The notes: generated by a model not told the origin, from the sequence alone. A DNA stretch of 46,141 nt from Sva-07 sp041686315 (GCA_041686315.1 JAWLEC010000005.1:1-46141), one strand, 5' to 3'; positions 23,558 through 32,240 are shown, numbered from the stretch's first letter. Made by a program: numbers and translations.

Positions 23558-24730
23558 ATGGCCGGACCACTCAGCGGATATCGCATCATCGAGATCGCCG
23601 GCATCGGACCGGGCCCGTTCGCCGCCATGCTCCTCGCCGACATGGGTGCCGAGGTGGTGCGCGTCGACCGCGCCGGCGCGGTGCGCGGCCCGCTCCCGGG
23701 CACACCTCACTACGACGTGCTGCTGCGCGGACGTCGCAACGTGGCCATCGACCTCAAGCAGCCCGACGGCGTGGAGGCGCTGCTCACGTTGGTCGAGTCG
23801 GCCGACGCACTCATCGAGGGGTTCCGGCCCGGAGTGATGGAACGGCTCGGGGTGGGGCCCGACGTCTGCCGTGGACGCAACCCGAAGCTCGTGTTCGGGC
23901 GGATGACGGGGTGGGGGCAGGAGGGGCCCTATGCCCATGCTGCCGGTCACGACATCAACTACATCTCCCTCGCCGGAGCGTTGGCCCACTTCGGCCGGGC
24001 GGGCGAGGCGCCCGTCCCGCCACTGAACATGGTGGGCGACTTCGGTGGTGGCGGCATGTTCCTGGCCTACGGCGTGGTCTGTGCCCTGCTGGAAGCACAA
24101 CGCAGCGGCGAGGGCCAGGTCGTGGACACCGCCATGGTCGACGGGTCCGCCGTGCTGATGTCGATGTTCTGGGCGTTCAAGGAGGTCGGCATGTTCGACG
24201 AGAACGCCCGGGGCACCAACCTGCTCGACACGGGTGCCCACTTCTACGACGTCTACCGCTGCAGCGACGGCGAGTACATCTCGCTCGGGTCGATCGAACC
24301 GCAGTTCTACGCCGAGCTGTTGCGGCTCACCGGTCTGGCCGACGACGAGCAGTTCGCCAAGCAGATGGACCAGACCGAGTGGGCACCGCTGAAGACGCGG
24401 CTCACCGAACTCTTCGCCACCAGGACCCGCGACGAGTGGTGCGAGCTGATGGAGACCACCGATGTGTGCTTCGCTCCCGTGCTCACCATGAGCGAAGCGG
24501 CGCAGCATCCACACAACGTGGAGCGAGGCACCTTCATCGAGGTGGCAGGTGTGCAGCAGCCGGCACCTGCACCGCGCTTCAGCCGGACCAGCCCGGAGGT
24601 GTCGATGGCGCCGGCGCACGCCGGTGAGCACACGCGTTCGGTGTTCGCCGACTGGGGCGTCGCCACCGACCGTCTCGACGGCTGGCTGGCCTCGGGCGCG
24701 CTGCGCCAGGCCGACAGCGCGACCGGCTGA
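23558..24730 (+). CDS. Alpha-methylacyl-CoA racemase / CaiB-BaiF CoA transferase family
   Basis: A 390-residue family III CoA-transferase-fold protein. The opening LSGYRIIEIAGIGPGPFAAM is typical of the AMACR group. His127 (GPYAHAAGHDINY) and Asp161 (NMVGDFGGGG) occupy the positions of the mycobacterial Mcr catalytic pair. The enzyme would interconvert (R)- and (S)-2-methylacyl-CoA, needed for beta-oxidation of branched chains. Some relatives are CoA transferases, so exact activity is not certain. The start is set by the upstream GGAG. The gene after it begins 67 bases downstream on the same strand. Confidence 0.88.
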   Translation: MAGPLSGYRIIEIAGIGPGPFAAMLLADMGAEVVRVDRAGAVRGPLPGTPHYDVLLRGRRNVAIDLKQPDGVEALLTLVESADALIEGFRPGVMERLGVGPDVCRGRNPKLVFGRMTGWGQEGPYAHAAGHDINYISLAGALAHFGRAGEAPVPPLNMVGDFGGGGMFLAYGVVCALLEAQRSGEGQVVDTAMVDGSAVLMSMFWAFKEVGMFDENARGTNLLDTGAHFYDVYRCSDGEYISLGSIEPQFYAELLRLTGLADDEQFAKQMDQTEWAPLKTRLTELFATRTRDEWCELMETTDVCFAPVLTMSEAAQHPHNVERGTFIEVAGVQQPAPAPRFSRTSPEVSMAPAHAGEHTRSVFADWGVATDRLDGWLASGALRQADSATG

Positions 24731-24797
24731 CACACCCGTCCCGGTCGGAACCGACGTCGACGGACGTATCGGCCTCGGCGCGGCGCAGACTGGAACC

Positions 24798-25613
24798 ATG
24801 GCGACACTGGTCAGCTTCCACGCCCATCCCGACGACGAGGTGATCTCCACCGGCGGCACGATCGCTCGCGCTGCTGCCGAGGGTCACCGGGTGGTGCTGG
24901 TGGTGGCCACCAACGGCGACCACGGTGAGGTGCCCGACGACCTCGCACCCGGTGAGACGCTGGTCGACCGTCGTCGACGAGAGACGGAGGAATCGGCCAC
25001 CGAGCTGGGCATCGCCCGGGTCGTGTGGCTCGGCTACCGCGACTCGGGGATGACCGGATGGGAGCAGAACGGACACCACGACAGCTTCCATCGTGCCGAC
25101 CCCGCGGAAGCGGGTCGACGGCTGGCCGAGATCCTCCGGCAGGAGTCGGCCGACGTCCTGACGATCTACGACTGGCACGGCAACTACGGCCATCCCGATC
25201 ACATCCAGGTCCACCGGGTGGGGTCGGTGGCGGCCGAACTGGTCGACGGCGTGCGGGTGCTGGAGGCCACGGTGAACCGTGACGCGCTCGGCGAGTTCGT
25301 CGCTGCCGCCGAGGAGCAGGGAATCGACCTCGACAGCCCTGGCGGCGGGGCGGAGGACGAGTTCGATCCACACGCCCCTGCCGACGACGGCAACCCGATG
25401 GGCACACCCGAGGCCGAGATCACCCTGGCGGTGGACGTCCACGACTACGTCGCGGTCAAACGCCGCGCCCTGCGCCGCCACCGCAGCCAGGTGAGCGACA
25501 CCTCGTTCTTCATCGACATGTCCGACGAGGTGTTCGAGCTGGTGTTCGGACGCGAGTGGTTCATCGAGCGCGATGCCCGACCGCCGATGCGCACCGGCTG
25601 GCTGTTCGACTGA
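24798..25613 (+). CDS. PIG-L family zinc deacetylase (MshB/Mca-like)
   Basis: A 271-residue LmbE/PIG-L protein. The zinc site AHPDDE is at 9-14 and a later GHPDHIQVH supplies the third ligand. MshB and Mca, which act in mycothiol synthesis and detoxification, belong to this family, as do unrelated N-acetylglucosamine deacetylases; TFFDD/DSG-type substrate residues (GYRDSGM) resemble the Mca/MshB branch. No mycothiol gene is adjacent. Start ATG 24798; CAGACT 6 bases upstream is one base off the window's TANNNT element. Confidence 0.82.
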   Translation: MATLVSFHAHPDDEVISTGGTIARAAAEGHRVVLVVATNGDHGEVPDDLAPGETLVDRRRRETEESATELGIARVVWLGYRDSGMTGWEQNGHHDSFHRADPAEAGRRLAEILRQESADVLTIYDWHGNYGHPDHIQVHRVGSVAAELVDGVRVLEATVNRDALGEFVAAAEEQGIDLDSPGGGAEDEFDPHAPADDGNPMGTPEAEITLAVDVHDYVAVKRRALRRHRSQVSDTSFFIDMSDEVFELVFGREWFIERDARPPMRTGWLFD

Positions 25614-25681
25614 CCTCCGACCCCGGTGCGGTCGCCACACCGGTGAACGCCCGGTCCGCGACCGGCCTGGAAGACTCGGCC

Positions 25682-26431
25682 ATGATGGGCGACATGTTGC
25701 AGCGAATCGCGGGCGTGGCGCTCGCCATGACGGTGGTGGTCGCCGCATGCGGCGGATCGGACGACGCCGAGGAGGGCGTCGACTCCACCAGCACTGCGCT
25801 CACCCTGCTTCCCACCACCACGGCGGCACCCACCACCACGGCGGCCCCCACGACCACGGCGGCACCGACCACCACGGCGGCGCCCACGACCACCACGACG
25901 ACCACGGTGCTCCAGCCCACCACCACGGCCCCCGATCCGGCGGTCTCCGCACTGGTGTTGAGTGGCGAGGGCATCGGCTCGGCGGGCTTCGGCGCCGACC
26001 CCGACGGTGTCGTGAGCTACATCGCGTCGTATCTCGGCGAGCCCACCAACGACACCGGGTGGATCGATCCGCTCTCGATCGGCGTGTGCTCGGGCGACGA
26101 GCTCCGCCTCGTGTCGTGGGGGGTGCTGACGATCTACTTCGGCGACGTGTCCAACGTGTTGGAGGGACGCCGGCACTTCTTCGCCTACACCTACGGCGAC
26201 CAGGCCGAGATCGGCGCCGAGCCGGTGGGGCTGGTGACGAGCCGGGGGATCACCATCGGGTCGCGGGTGGTCGACGTCGTCGCCGCCTACCCCGCCGCCA
26301 CCCTCAATCCCGAGGACGAGTTCACGCCGCCGTTCTTCTACGTGAACGACAACCTGCGTGGGTTCCTCACCGGCCTGGAGGACGAGGCCACGGTCACCGT
26401 CATTCTCGGCGGCGAGAACTGCGGCATCTGA
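25682..26431 (+). CDS. Lipoprotein with Pro-Thr-Ala repeats
   Basis: A 249-residue exported lipoprotein. The N terminus has a short charged start, a hydrophobic stretch (IAGVALAMTVVV) and a lipobox ending in Cys23 (VVAAC, then GGSDD). Residues about 43-80 are PTTTAA repeats followed by a run of Thr, a flexible linker probably spanning the wall. The globular part (90-249) contains two Cys (near CSGDE and at the C-terminal NCGI) that may pair. I recognise no enzymatic family. ATG 25682, 25685 and 25694 are all possible starts. Confidence 0.75.
   Translation: MMGDMLQRIAGVALAMTVVVAACGGSDDAEEGVDSTSTALTLLPTTTAAPTTTAAPTTTAAPTTTAAPTTTTTTTVLQPTTTAPDPAVSALVLSGEGIGSAGFGADPDGVVSYIASYLGEPTNDTGWIDPLSIGVCSGDELRLVSWGVLTIYFGDVSNVLEGRRHFFAYTYGDQAEIGAEPVGLVTSRGITIGSRVVDVVAAYPAATLNPEDEFTPPFFYVNDNLRGFLTGLEDEATVTVILGGENCGI
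25811..25882. repeat. 18-base tandem repeat encoding PTTTAA
   Basis: Four near-identical 18-base units (25811, 25829, 25847, 25865) of the form CCCACSACCACGGCGGCN, then a degenerate continuation. They vary mainly at third codon positions. The repeat lies fully in frame in the lipoprotein linker, so gain or loss of units would change only linker length. Confidence 0.85.
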
Positions 26432-26452
26432 CCCAGCCTGCGGGCACGGATC

Positions 26453-26821
26453 GTGGACGACCTGTACGACCTCCATCGGGCACTGGCCTGGTTCCTGGTG
26501 CTGTCGAACGGCGCCGTGGGGCTCTACGCCCTGGTGGCGCAGTACGTCGTCCGGATGCGCGGCGCCTGGGTGTGGTGGGCGATCGGCGTGGCCCAGGTGT
26601 CGACGTTCGCCATCGCCATCGTGGGGGTGCTGATCGTCAACCGGTACGGGGTGGAGCTCGACTCGTTCCATGCCCTGTACGGCTTCACGACGATCATCGC
26701 CGTGGGCATCCTCTACAGCTACCGCTCGAGCCCGTTCATCCGCGACAAGCAGTACCTGCTGTACGGCTTCGGGGGCCTGTTCATCATGGGCCTCGGCATC
26801 CGCAACTTCTTCCTCGGCTGA
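26453..26821 (+). CDS. Small four-helix membrane protein
   Basis: A 122-residue protein with four hydrophobic helices at about 8-32, 38-63, 70-90 and 100-120 (ALAWFLVLSNGAVGLYALVA; WWAIGVAQVSTFAIAIVGVL; FTTIIAVGILYSY; YLLYGFGGLFIMGLGI). No Cys/His cluster or known motif is visible. It starts with GTG 22 bases after the lipoprotein stop, so the two may share a transcript. Function unknown. Confidence 0.7.
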   Translation: MDDLYDLHRALAWFLVLSNGAVGLYALVAQYVVRMRGAWVWWAIGVAQVSTFAIAIVGVLIVNRYGVELDSFHALYGFTTIIAVGILYSYRSSPFIRDKQYLLYGFGGLFIMGLGIRNFFLG

Positions 26822-26822
26822 C

Positions 26823-26853
26823 GTTGCATCCGGTGTCTGACACCGGATGCAAC
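26823..26853. terminator. Perfect 31-base palindrome (family B) between convergent genes
   Basis: Arm GTTGCATCCGGTGTC (26823-26837), centre T, arm GACACCGGATGCAAC (26839-26853): 15 bp without mismatch. It fills almost the whole gap between the membrane-protein stop (26821) and the dgt stop (26856). Its 13-base core GGTGTC-T-GACACC resembles the cores at 32150-32162, 35392-35404 and 35451-35463. Confidence 0.8.
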
Positions 26854-26855
26854 AC

Positions 26856-28019
26856 TCACACGCCGATGCCCTGCGGCAGCTTCGCCGGGTCCCATCCCAG
26901 ATGGGCCAGGCCCTGCTGGCAGGCGAAACGGTCGGTCATCCCCGCCACGTAGGCGACTGCGGCACGCAGGGCCTCGTCGCCGCCGGCGTCGACGTGGTCG
27001 GCGCGTTCGCCCAGCGCGGCACGGATCGTCGGTGACGGGATCACGTGGGGTCGGTCGGCGTAGTGCTCGACGAGGGCCCGGAGCAGGGCGATCACCGCAT
27101 CGGCCTGCCGCCGGCTCGCCGGGCGGAGGTACACGTGCTCGTAGTTGAACTTGCGGAACGCAGCGAGCGCTTCGGCGATGTCGGGGACCATCCCGATCCG
27201 GCCGGTGGCGGTGCTGGCCGAGATCATCGCCCGCACGAAGGTGCCGAGCTGGGTGGAACGGTCGCGTCCGCACCGCTCGGCGACGACGTCGGGCAGCATG
27301 TCCTCGGTGACGATGCCGGCGGCGACTGCATCTTCGAAGTCGTGGCACACGTAGGCGATCCGGTCCGCCCACGACACCACCTCACCCTCCGGTGTCTGCG
27401 GTGCCGGCAGGCTCCACGAGTGGTTGCGGATCCCGTCGAGCGTCTGGGCGCAGAGGTTGAGCGGCTGCAGCGTGACGTCGGCTCCCCACGGAGCGTGGTC
27501 GAAACCGTCGGCGAGATAGGGCGACAGTGCGTCCTCGCTGGCGTGACCACCGGGCCCGTGGCCACAGTCGTGGCCGATCGCCATCGCCTCGGCGAGCGGC
27601 ACGTTGAGGCTCAGTGCGGTGGCCACCGAGCGGGCCACCTGGGCGACCTCCAGTGCGTGCGTCATCCTCGTGCGCTGGTGGTCGTCGGGGAACACGAACA
27701 CCTGGGTCTTGCCGGCGAGGCGGCGGAACGCCGAGTCGTGCAGGATCCGGTCGCGGTCGCGTTCGAAACAGGTCCGGAACGGGTCGGGTTCCTCGGGGAC
27801 TGCCCGGTTGCCCGCGCCCCGGGCCCGGGTGGCCTCTGAGGCGAGGGTGGCCTCGTCGTGCTCTTCGCGGGCTTCGCGGGTGAGCACCCGGGCCTCGCCG
27901 ACGGTGGCATGCGAGTCGGCGTGGGCGACGACGATGTCGTCGGCGCCGTGTCCCGTCATCGTGGCCGCCCAGCGCCGGGTGCGGTCGGTGGCGTCGTCCG
28001 GATGCTGTGTGGCCGCCAT
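26856..28019 (-). CDS. dgt: Deoxyguanosinetriphosphate triphosphohydrolase-like HD protein
   Basis: A 387-residue HD-domain dNTPase that would cut dNTPs into nucleoside and triphosphate. Metal and active-site motifs: DSAFRRLAGKTQVF, RTRMTHALEVAQVARSVA (His), AMAIGHDCGHGPGGHASE (HD pair) and SWADRIAYVCHDFEDA (Asp). ATG 28019 is preferred because TATCGT lies 7 bases upstream; ATG 27959 would remove 20 residues. Longer extension in the same frame runs into obg and is rejected. It is transcribed divergently from obg. Confidence 0.9.
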   Translation of the reverse strand: MAATQHPDDATDRTRRWAATMTGHGADDIVVAHADSHATVGEARVLTREAREEHDEATLASEATRARGAGNRAVPEEPDPFRTCFERDRDRILHDSAFRRLAGKTQVFVFPDDHQRTRMTHALEVAQVARSVATALSLNVPLAEAMAIGHDCGHGPGGHASEDALSPYLADGFDHAPWGADVTLQPLNLCAQTLDGIRNHSWSLPAPQTPEGEVVSWADRIAYVCHDFEDAVAAGIVTEDMLPDVVAERCGRDRSTQLGTFVRAMISASTATGRIGMVPDIAEALAAFRKFNYEHVYLRPASRRQADAVIALLRALVEHYADRPHVIPSPTIRAALGERADHVDAGGDEALRAAVAYVAGMTDRFACQQGLAHLGWDPAKLPQGIGV

Positions 28020-28026
28020 GGCCGGA

Positions 28027-28032
28027 ACGATA
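28027..28032 (-). promoter_or_regulatory. -10-like TATCGT before dgt
   Basis: TATCGT (28032 down to 28027) is followed by 7 bases and ATG 28019. With the obg element it forms a compact back-to-back promoter pair inside 51 bases, both with leaderless geometry. Confidence 0.5.
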
Positions 28033-28057
28033 CGAGATGGCGTCTCCCGTCCGGCGT

Positions 28058-28063
28058 TAGCCT
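28058..28063 (+). promoter_or_regulatory. -10-like TAGCCT before obg
   Basis: TAGCCT at 28058-28063 is followed by 7 bases and ATG 28071. No Shine-Dalgarno is visible, which agrees with a leaderless transcript. Confidence 0.5.
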
Positions 28064-28070
28064 GTATGAA

Positions 28071-29327
28071 ATGTCGCAGTTCGTCGACGAGTGCCAGCTG
28101 AACGTCCGTGGAGGCGACGGCGGCGCGGGCTGCGTCAGCTTCCGGCGGGAGGGCCCCGTCGCGATGGGCGGGCCCAACGGCGGAGACGGCGGAGACGGCG
28201 GCAACGTGTGGCTGGTGGCCGACCACAACGTGTCATCGCTGCTCGCGTTCCGTGATCATCCCCACCGTCGGGCCGCCAACGGTGCGCACGGCAAGGGCAA
28301 GGACCTCCACGGCCGGCGAGGTGAGTCGCTCGAGATCAGTGTCCCCATGGGCACCGTGGTGTTCGACATGTACACCGGCGACCTGCTCGCCGAACTCGTC
28401 AACCACGGCGACCGCTGGCTCGCCGCCGCGGGCGGCCGTGGCGGCCGTGGCAACGCCAAGTTCCTGTCCAACAAGCGACGTGCGCCGAGCTTCGCGGAAC
28501 AGGGTGAACACGGCGAGGAACGGTGGCTGAAGCTCGAACTCCGGCTGATGGCCGACGTGGCACTCGTCGGGTTCCCCAACGTGGGCAAGTCCACCTTCAT
28601 CAGCGTGATCTCGGCGGCGAAGCCGAAGATCGCCGACTACCCCTTCACGACGCTCGAGCCGAACCTCGGCGTGGTGAGCGTCGACGACGAGACCGACTTC
28701 GTGGTGGCCGACATCCCCGGGTTGATCGAAGGGGCGAGCGAGGGCAAGGGCCTCGGGCATCAGTTCCTCCGCCACGTGGAGCGCGCGCGGGTGCTCTGCC
28801 TGTTGCTCGACCTCGCACCCATGGACGGCGTCACCCCGCAGGAGCAGGAGCAGGTGCTCCTGCACGAGTTGGGGACGTACCGGCCCGATCTGCTCGAGCG
28901 CCCACGCGTCGTGGTGGGCACCAAGGCCGACGCCGTGCAGCCGGAGGAACTCGAGGCGCTGGGCTGGGACGGCCCGATCATGTCGTCGGTGACCGGGCAG
29001 GGCGTGTCGGAGATCGTCGGGCGGATGGCGTCGCTCGTGCACGACGCCCGGCAGGCCGTCGACTACGAGGAGGGCGTGGTGGTGCTGCGTCCCGAGGCGA
29101 GCGGAGCGGTCGTCGAACGCGTCGCCGACGGCGAGTTCCGGTTGCTGGGCCGCGACGTCGAGCGTGTGGTGGCCCTCAACGACGTCACCACCCCCGAGGC
29201 CCTGTCGTACATCGACTTCCGGCTCGAGCGGCTCGGCGTGCCCAAGATGCTCGCCAAGGCCGGCGCCCGCGAGGGCGACGTGGTCTGGATCGGCGAGTTC
29301 AGCTTCGACTACCAGCCCGATCGCTGA
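28071..29327 (+). CDS. obgE: GTPase Obg/CgtA
   Basis: A 418-residue ribosome-associated GTPase. The N-terminal glycine-rich Obg fold is clear (VRGGDGGAGCVSFRREG; GGPNGGDGGDGGNVW; GGRGGRGNAKF). The G domain starts near residue 160: G1 GFPNVGKST, G2/switch I with YPFTTLEPN, G3 DIPGLIEGAS and G4 as GTKAD (more often NKxD). The C-terminal OCT domain (about 340-418) is present, as usual for Gram-positives. It acts in 50S maturation and stress control. proB follows after 15 bases in the same direction, a common actinobacterial neighbour. Confidence 0.95.
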   Translation: MSQFVDECQLNVRGGDGGAGCVSFRREGPVAMGGPNGGDGGDGGNVWLVADHNVSSLLAFRDHPHRRAANGAHGKGKDLHGRRGESLEISVPMGTVVFDMYTGDLLAELVNHGDRWLAAAGGRGGRGNAKFLSNKRRAPSFAEQGEHGEERWLKLELRLMADVALVGFPNVGKSTFISVISAAKPKIADYPFTTLEPNLGVVSVDDETDFVVADIPGLIEGASEGKGLGHQFLRHVERARVLCLLLDLAPMDGVTPQEQEQVLLHELGTYRPDLLERPRVVVGTKADAVQPEELEALGWDGPIMSSVTGQGVSEIVGRMASLVHDARQAVDYEEGVVVLRPEASGAVVERVADGEFRLLGRDVERVVALNDVTTPEALSYIDFRLERLGVPKMLAKAGAREGDVVWIGEFSFDYQPDR

Positions 29328-29342
29328 CGGCGGGGCGAGCCG

Positions 29343-30428
29343 ATGCGAGTGGTGGCCAAGATCGGAACCGCGTCGATCACCGACGCCCACGGAGCCATCG
29401 ACGCTCGCGCGCTGGCGAAGCTGTCGGACGAGGTGGCCGCACTGCGTGAGCACGGCCACGACGTGGTGGTGGTGTCGTCCGGCGCCGTGGCTGCGGGTGT
29501 GGCCGCGCTCGGGCTGACGAGCCGACCGACCGACATGCAGACGCTGCAGGCGATCTCGGCTGCAGGGCAGAGCAGGCTGGTGGAGGCCTACAACGTGGAG
29601 CTGGCGCGCCACGGACTGGTGGGAGCGCAGGTCCTGCTGGATCCGCACGACTTCGTCGACCGCATCCAGTACCTGCACGCCCGACGCACCATCGAACGGC
29701 TGCTCGAACTCGGATGCGTGCCGGTCGTGAACGAGAACGATGCGATCGCCAACGACGAACTGCGTTACGGCGACAACGATCGCCTCGCTGCGCTGGTGGC
29801 CAACAGCATCAACGCCGACGTGCTGGTGCTGCTCACCGACATGGACGGCGTGTACACCGCCGATCCACGCCGCGACCCGTCGGCCACGCTGGTGCCGCTC
29901 GTGTCGTCGGGTGACCCCCTCCTGGCGATCGACGCCGATGCCGGCGGAAGCGGCCGGGGGAGCGGGGGGATGGCGTCGAAGCTCACTGCGGCTCGCATGG
30001 CGTCGTGGTCGGGAATGCGCAGCGTGATCGCTCGCGCCTCACGGCCCGACGTGCTGGCCGGCGCGGTGTCGGACGAGCTGGTGGGCACCACGTTCGAGCC
30101 GCACGATCGCACGCTCCCGGCGCGCAAGCTGTGGATCGCCTTCGCCGCCGAGGTGAACGGCGCCGTCGAGGTGGACGCTGGTGCCGAGCGTGCCCTCACC
30201 GATCGCCCGACGAGCCTGTTGCCGGCGGGTGTGGTGAGTGTGCGTGGCGACTTCGTGCTGGGCGATGTGGTCGACGTGGTCGGTCCGTCGGGGCGGCCGT
30301 TCGCCCGTGGGCTCGTGGCGGTCGACGGGGTGATGCTGCGCTCGGTGGTGGGTCGCCACACCCGCGATCTCCCCGCCGGAGTGACCCACGAGGTGATCCA
30401 CCGTGACGACCTGGTCGTGCTCCCCTGA
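29343..30428 (+). CDS. proB: Glutamate 5-kinase
   Basis: A 361-residue enzyme for the first step of proline synthesis, phosphorylating the gamma-carboxyl of glutamate. The amino-acid kinase domain (1-245) has KIGTASIT, VVSSGAVAAGVAALGL, VPVVNENDAIANDELRYGDN and VLLTDMDGVYTADPR, GSGGMASKLTAA. A C-terminal PUA domain (about 275-350) makes it the long, feedback-inhibited form. It is probably cotranscribed with obg. proA is not downstream here; the next gene is convergent. Confidence 0.95.
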   Translation: MRVVAKIGTASITDAHGAIDARALAKLSDEVAALREHGHDVVVVSSGAVAAGVAALGLTSRPTDMQTLQAISAAGQSRLVEAYNVELARHGLVGAQVLLDPHDFVDRIQYLHARRTIERLLELGCVPVVNENDAIANDELRYGDNDRLAALVANSINADVLVLLTDMDGVYTADPRRDPSATLVPLVSSGDPLLAIDADAGGSGRGSGGMASKLTAARMASWSGMRSVIARASRPDVLAGAVSDELVGTTFEPHDRTLPARKLWIAFAAEVNGAVEVDAGAERALTDRPTSLLPAGVVSVRGDFVLGDVVDVVGPSGRPFARGLVAVDGVMLRSVVGRHTRDLPAGVTHEVIHRDDLVVLP

Positions 30429-30472
30429 CCCGGTCGTGTCCCCCTGACCCCGTTCCCCGGTCGGCGCGCTGT

Positions 30473-30524
30473 CGTTTGCGTGACACTTCTGTTGGGGCGT
30501 CCCGAACTTTCTGCAACGCAAACG
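30473..30524. terminator. 52-base hairpin between convergent proB and murJ
   Basis: Outer arms CGTTTGCGT (30473-30481) and ACGCAAACG (30516-30524) pair over 9 bp; inside lies a smaller GGG-GCGT-CCC hairpin. Overall size (52 bases) resembles the 53-base family A elements but the sequence differs. It lies between the stops at 30428 and 30547. Confidence 0.6.
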
Positions 30525-30546
30525 GCGGTGTGCTCCGACTGGCGTG

Positions 30547-32118
30547 TCAGCGGCGGGTGGGGAGGAAGCGGCGGACGGCGTCGAGCTCGGGGGCCCGCAG
30601 GGCGAACAGCACGCCGGCGTAGACCACACAGCCGACCACCGTGCCCACCACCAGACGCACGACCGCGTCGAACCCGGTGTTGCCGCCCACGGCCTGGGTC
30701 GTCAGCCACACCGCCTCGCCCATCAGCGCCGCCGCCACGAGCATCCGCCAGAGGCTGGCGAACAGCGGACGCAAGTCGAACCCGGGCACCTTGAAGCTCA
30801 GGATCTGCATCGCCCACAACGACGACACCAGGTACGCCAGCGCGAAGGCCAGGCCCAGCCCGAGCACGCCGTAACGGTCGACGAGCACGAAGGCCAGCAC
30901 GATGTTGATCACGTTCTCCACGAGGTTCACCTTGAACGGCGTCCTGGTGTCCTTGTGGGCGTAGAAGCCGCGCAGCACGAACAGGTAGACCGAGAACGCC
31001 CCGAGCCCCAGCGCGAGGCCGGCCAGTGCGCGTTGTGCCGAATCGGCGTCCTCCGCGGTGAACTCGCCACGCTGCAGCAGTGCTCCGATGATCGGTTGTC
31101 GCAGCACGAAGATGCCCACGCCGGCGGGGATCGTGAGCAACGCCGTCATCCGCAGGCCCAGCGACGCCTGGTCGACGAAGCCCGGCCGGTCCCGGCGGGC
31201 GACCGAACGTGCCATCTCCGGTTGGAAGGTGGTGGCGATCGACACCGCGAGCAGCCCGTGTGGCAGCACGAAGAACGTGAACGCATAGATGTACGCCGAT
31301 GCGTCGCTCGAGCCGGGATCGGCGAGGTTGCGCACGACCAGCAGCGCCACCTGGTTGGCGGCGACGAACCCCAGTGTCCACAACGACAGCGACAGCAGCG
31401 TACGGACGGCGGGGTGGCGGAAGTCGACGATCGGGCGGAACCGGAACCCGGTACGGAGCACGGCGGGGACGAGCACCAGTGCCATCGATGCGATGCCGAC
31501 GGTGGCGCCGAGACCGAGGGTGAGCCGCAGCCGGTCGTTCGACAACACCTCCTCGAGCTGCCAGTCGGCGCTGCCGGGGTTCGGCAGCGACAGCAGGAAC
31601 GCGATGATGATCAGGTTCGGGACGATCGGACTCCATGCGGCCGCGAAGAACCGTCGACGGCTGTTGAGGAACGCATTCGCCAGGCCGACGAGACCGTAGA
31701 AGAGGATCTGGATCAGGAAGATCCGGGCGAGTGTGGTGCCGACGGATCGATACACGTCGGGATCGACAGCTTCACTGACCTCGATCGCGTACAACCGGAA
31801 GATGAACGGCGCGGCGACGACCGCCAGCGCGGTGAGCGCCACCATGACGATCACCGATGCGGTGATGACCACGTTGGTCGATTCGTCGTCGTCCTGCTCG
31901 ACGAACGTCGAGAACAGCGGTACCAGCGTCGCCGACAGGACCCCGCCGATCAGCAGGTCGTAGACGATGTTCGGCGTCTCGTTCGCAGTGAGGTAGGCGT
32001 CGGACAACGCCGTCTGCCCGAGCACGTAGCCGAGCACGATCAACCGGAGCAGGCCGGTGATCCGGGAGAGTGCGGTGCCGCCGGCAACGACGAAGTTGCT
32101 CCGTAGCAGTCCGGCCAT
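30547..32118 (-). CDS. murJ: Lipid II flippase MurJ (MviN family)
   Basis: A 523-residue polytopic membrane protein with about 14 hydrophobic helices, for moving lipid-linked cell-wall precursor across the membrane. The MviN N terminus SNFVVAGGTALSRITGLLR is clear, with later LPHGLLAVSIATTFQPEMAR and FYAHKDTRTPFKVNLVENV. The start is ATG 32118, with TAGCGT 8 bases upstream. A longer frame from 32169 would translate half of the family B palindrome as MRRGQTPAHRR and is rejected. No cytoplasmic pseudokinase domain (as in mycobacterial MviN) is attached. Confidence 0.92.
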   Translation of the reverse strand: MAGLLRSNFVVAGGTALSRITGLLRLIVLGYVLGQTALSDAYLTANETPNIVYDLLIGGVLSATLVPLFSTFVEQDDDESTNVVITASVIVMVALTALAVVAAPFIFRLYAIEVSEAVDPDVYRSVGTTLARIFLIQILFYGLVGLANAFLNSRRRFFAAAWSPIVPNLIIIAFLLSLPNPGSADWQLEEVLSNDRLRLTLGLGATVGIASMALVLVPAVLRTGFRFRPIVDFRHPAVRTLLSLSLWTLGFVAANQVALLVVRNLADPGSSDASAYIYAFTFFVLPHGLLAVSIATTFQPEMARSVARRDRPGFVDQASLGLRMTALLTIPAGVGIFVLRQPIIGALLQRGEFTAEDADSAQRALAGLALGLGAFSVYLFVLRGFYAHKDTRTPFKVNLVENVINIVLAFVLVDRYGVLGLGLAFALAYLVSSLWAMQILSFKVPGFDLRPLFASLWRMLVAAALMGEAVWLTTQAVGGNTGFDAVVRLVVGTVVGCVVYAGVLFALRAPELDAVRRFLPTRR

Positions 32119-32126
32119 CCAGCCGA

Positions 32127-32132
32127 ACGCTA
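32127..32132 (-). promoter_or_regulatory. -10-like TAGCGT before murJ
   Basis: TAGCGT (32132 down to 32127) is followed by 8 bases and ATG 32118. The same hexamer occurs before the MoxR gene at the comparable spacing of 7. Confidence 0.45.
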
Positions 32133-32140
32133 CTGCGCGC

Positions 32141-32171
32141 CGATGCGCCGGGGTCTGACCCCGGCGCATCG
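32141..32171. terminator. Perfect 31-base palindrome (family B) upstream of murJ
   Basis: Arm CGATGCGCCGGGGTC (32141-32155), centre T, arm GACCCCGGCGCATCG (32157-32171), 15 bp with no mismatch. It has the same 15-1-15 design as 26823-26853 with a GGGGTC-T-GACCCC core but different outer arms. It lies between tandem minus-strand genes, 9 bases beyond the murJ -10. Confidence 0.8.
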
Positions 32172-32183
32172 GGCGCTGTCTCC

Positions 32184-32236
32184 GGCTCGGAGATCGCCCG
32201 TCCTCCGAGCCGCTGCAGCGTCAGCTGCGACGCTGC
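32184..32236. terminator. Two adjacent hairpins after the fasciclin gene
   Basis: GGCTCGGAG (32184-32192) pairs with CTCCGAGCC (32203-32211), and GCAGCGTC (32215-32222) with GACGCTGC (32229-32236). They directly follow the fasciclin stop (32241) on the minus strand and are the likely terminator, with the family B palindrome just beyond. Confidence 0.55.
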
Positions 32237-32240
32237 TGGG

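Noticed and set aside
25811..25900. CRISPR-like array
   Set aside because: The units are only 18 bases, contiguous without spacers, and in frame in a lipoprotein linker. No cas genes are present.
28020..28226. N-terminal extension of dgt into obg
   Set aside because: The extension is antisense to the conserved Obg glycine-rich domain, and a -10-like TATCGT precedes ATG 28019.
30429..30472. Repeated CCCCTGACCC text after proB as a family B element
   Set aside because: It contains only half of the core with no complementary GGGTC arm, so it cannot form the palindrome.
32119..32169. 17-residue N-terminal extension of MurJ (MRRGQTPAHRR...)
   Set aside because: It is the translated half of a palindrome and precedes the -10-like TAGCGT; MurJ similarity begins at ATG 32118.
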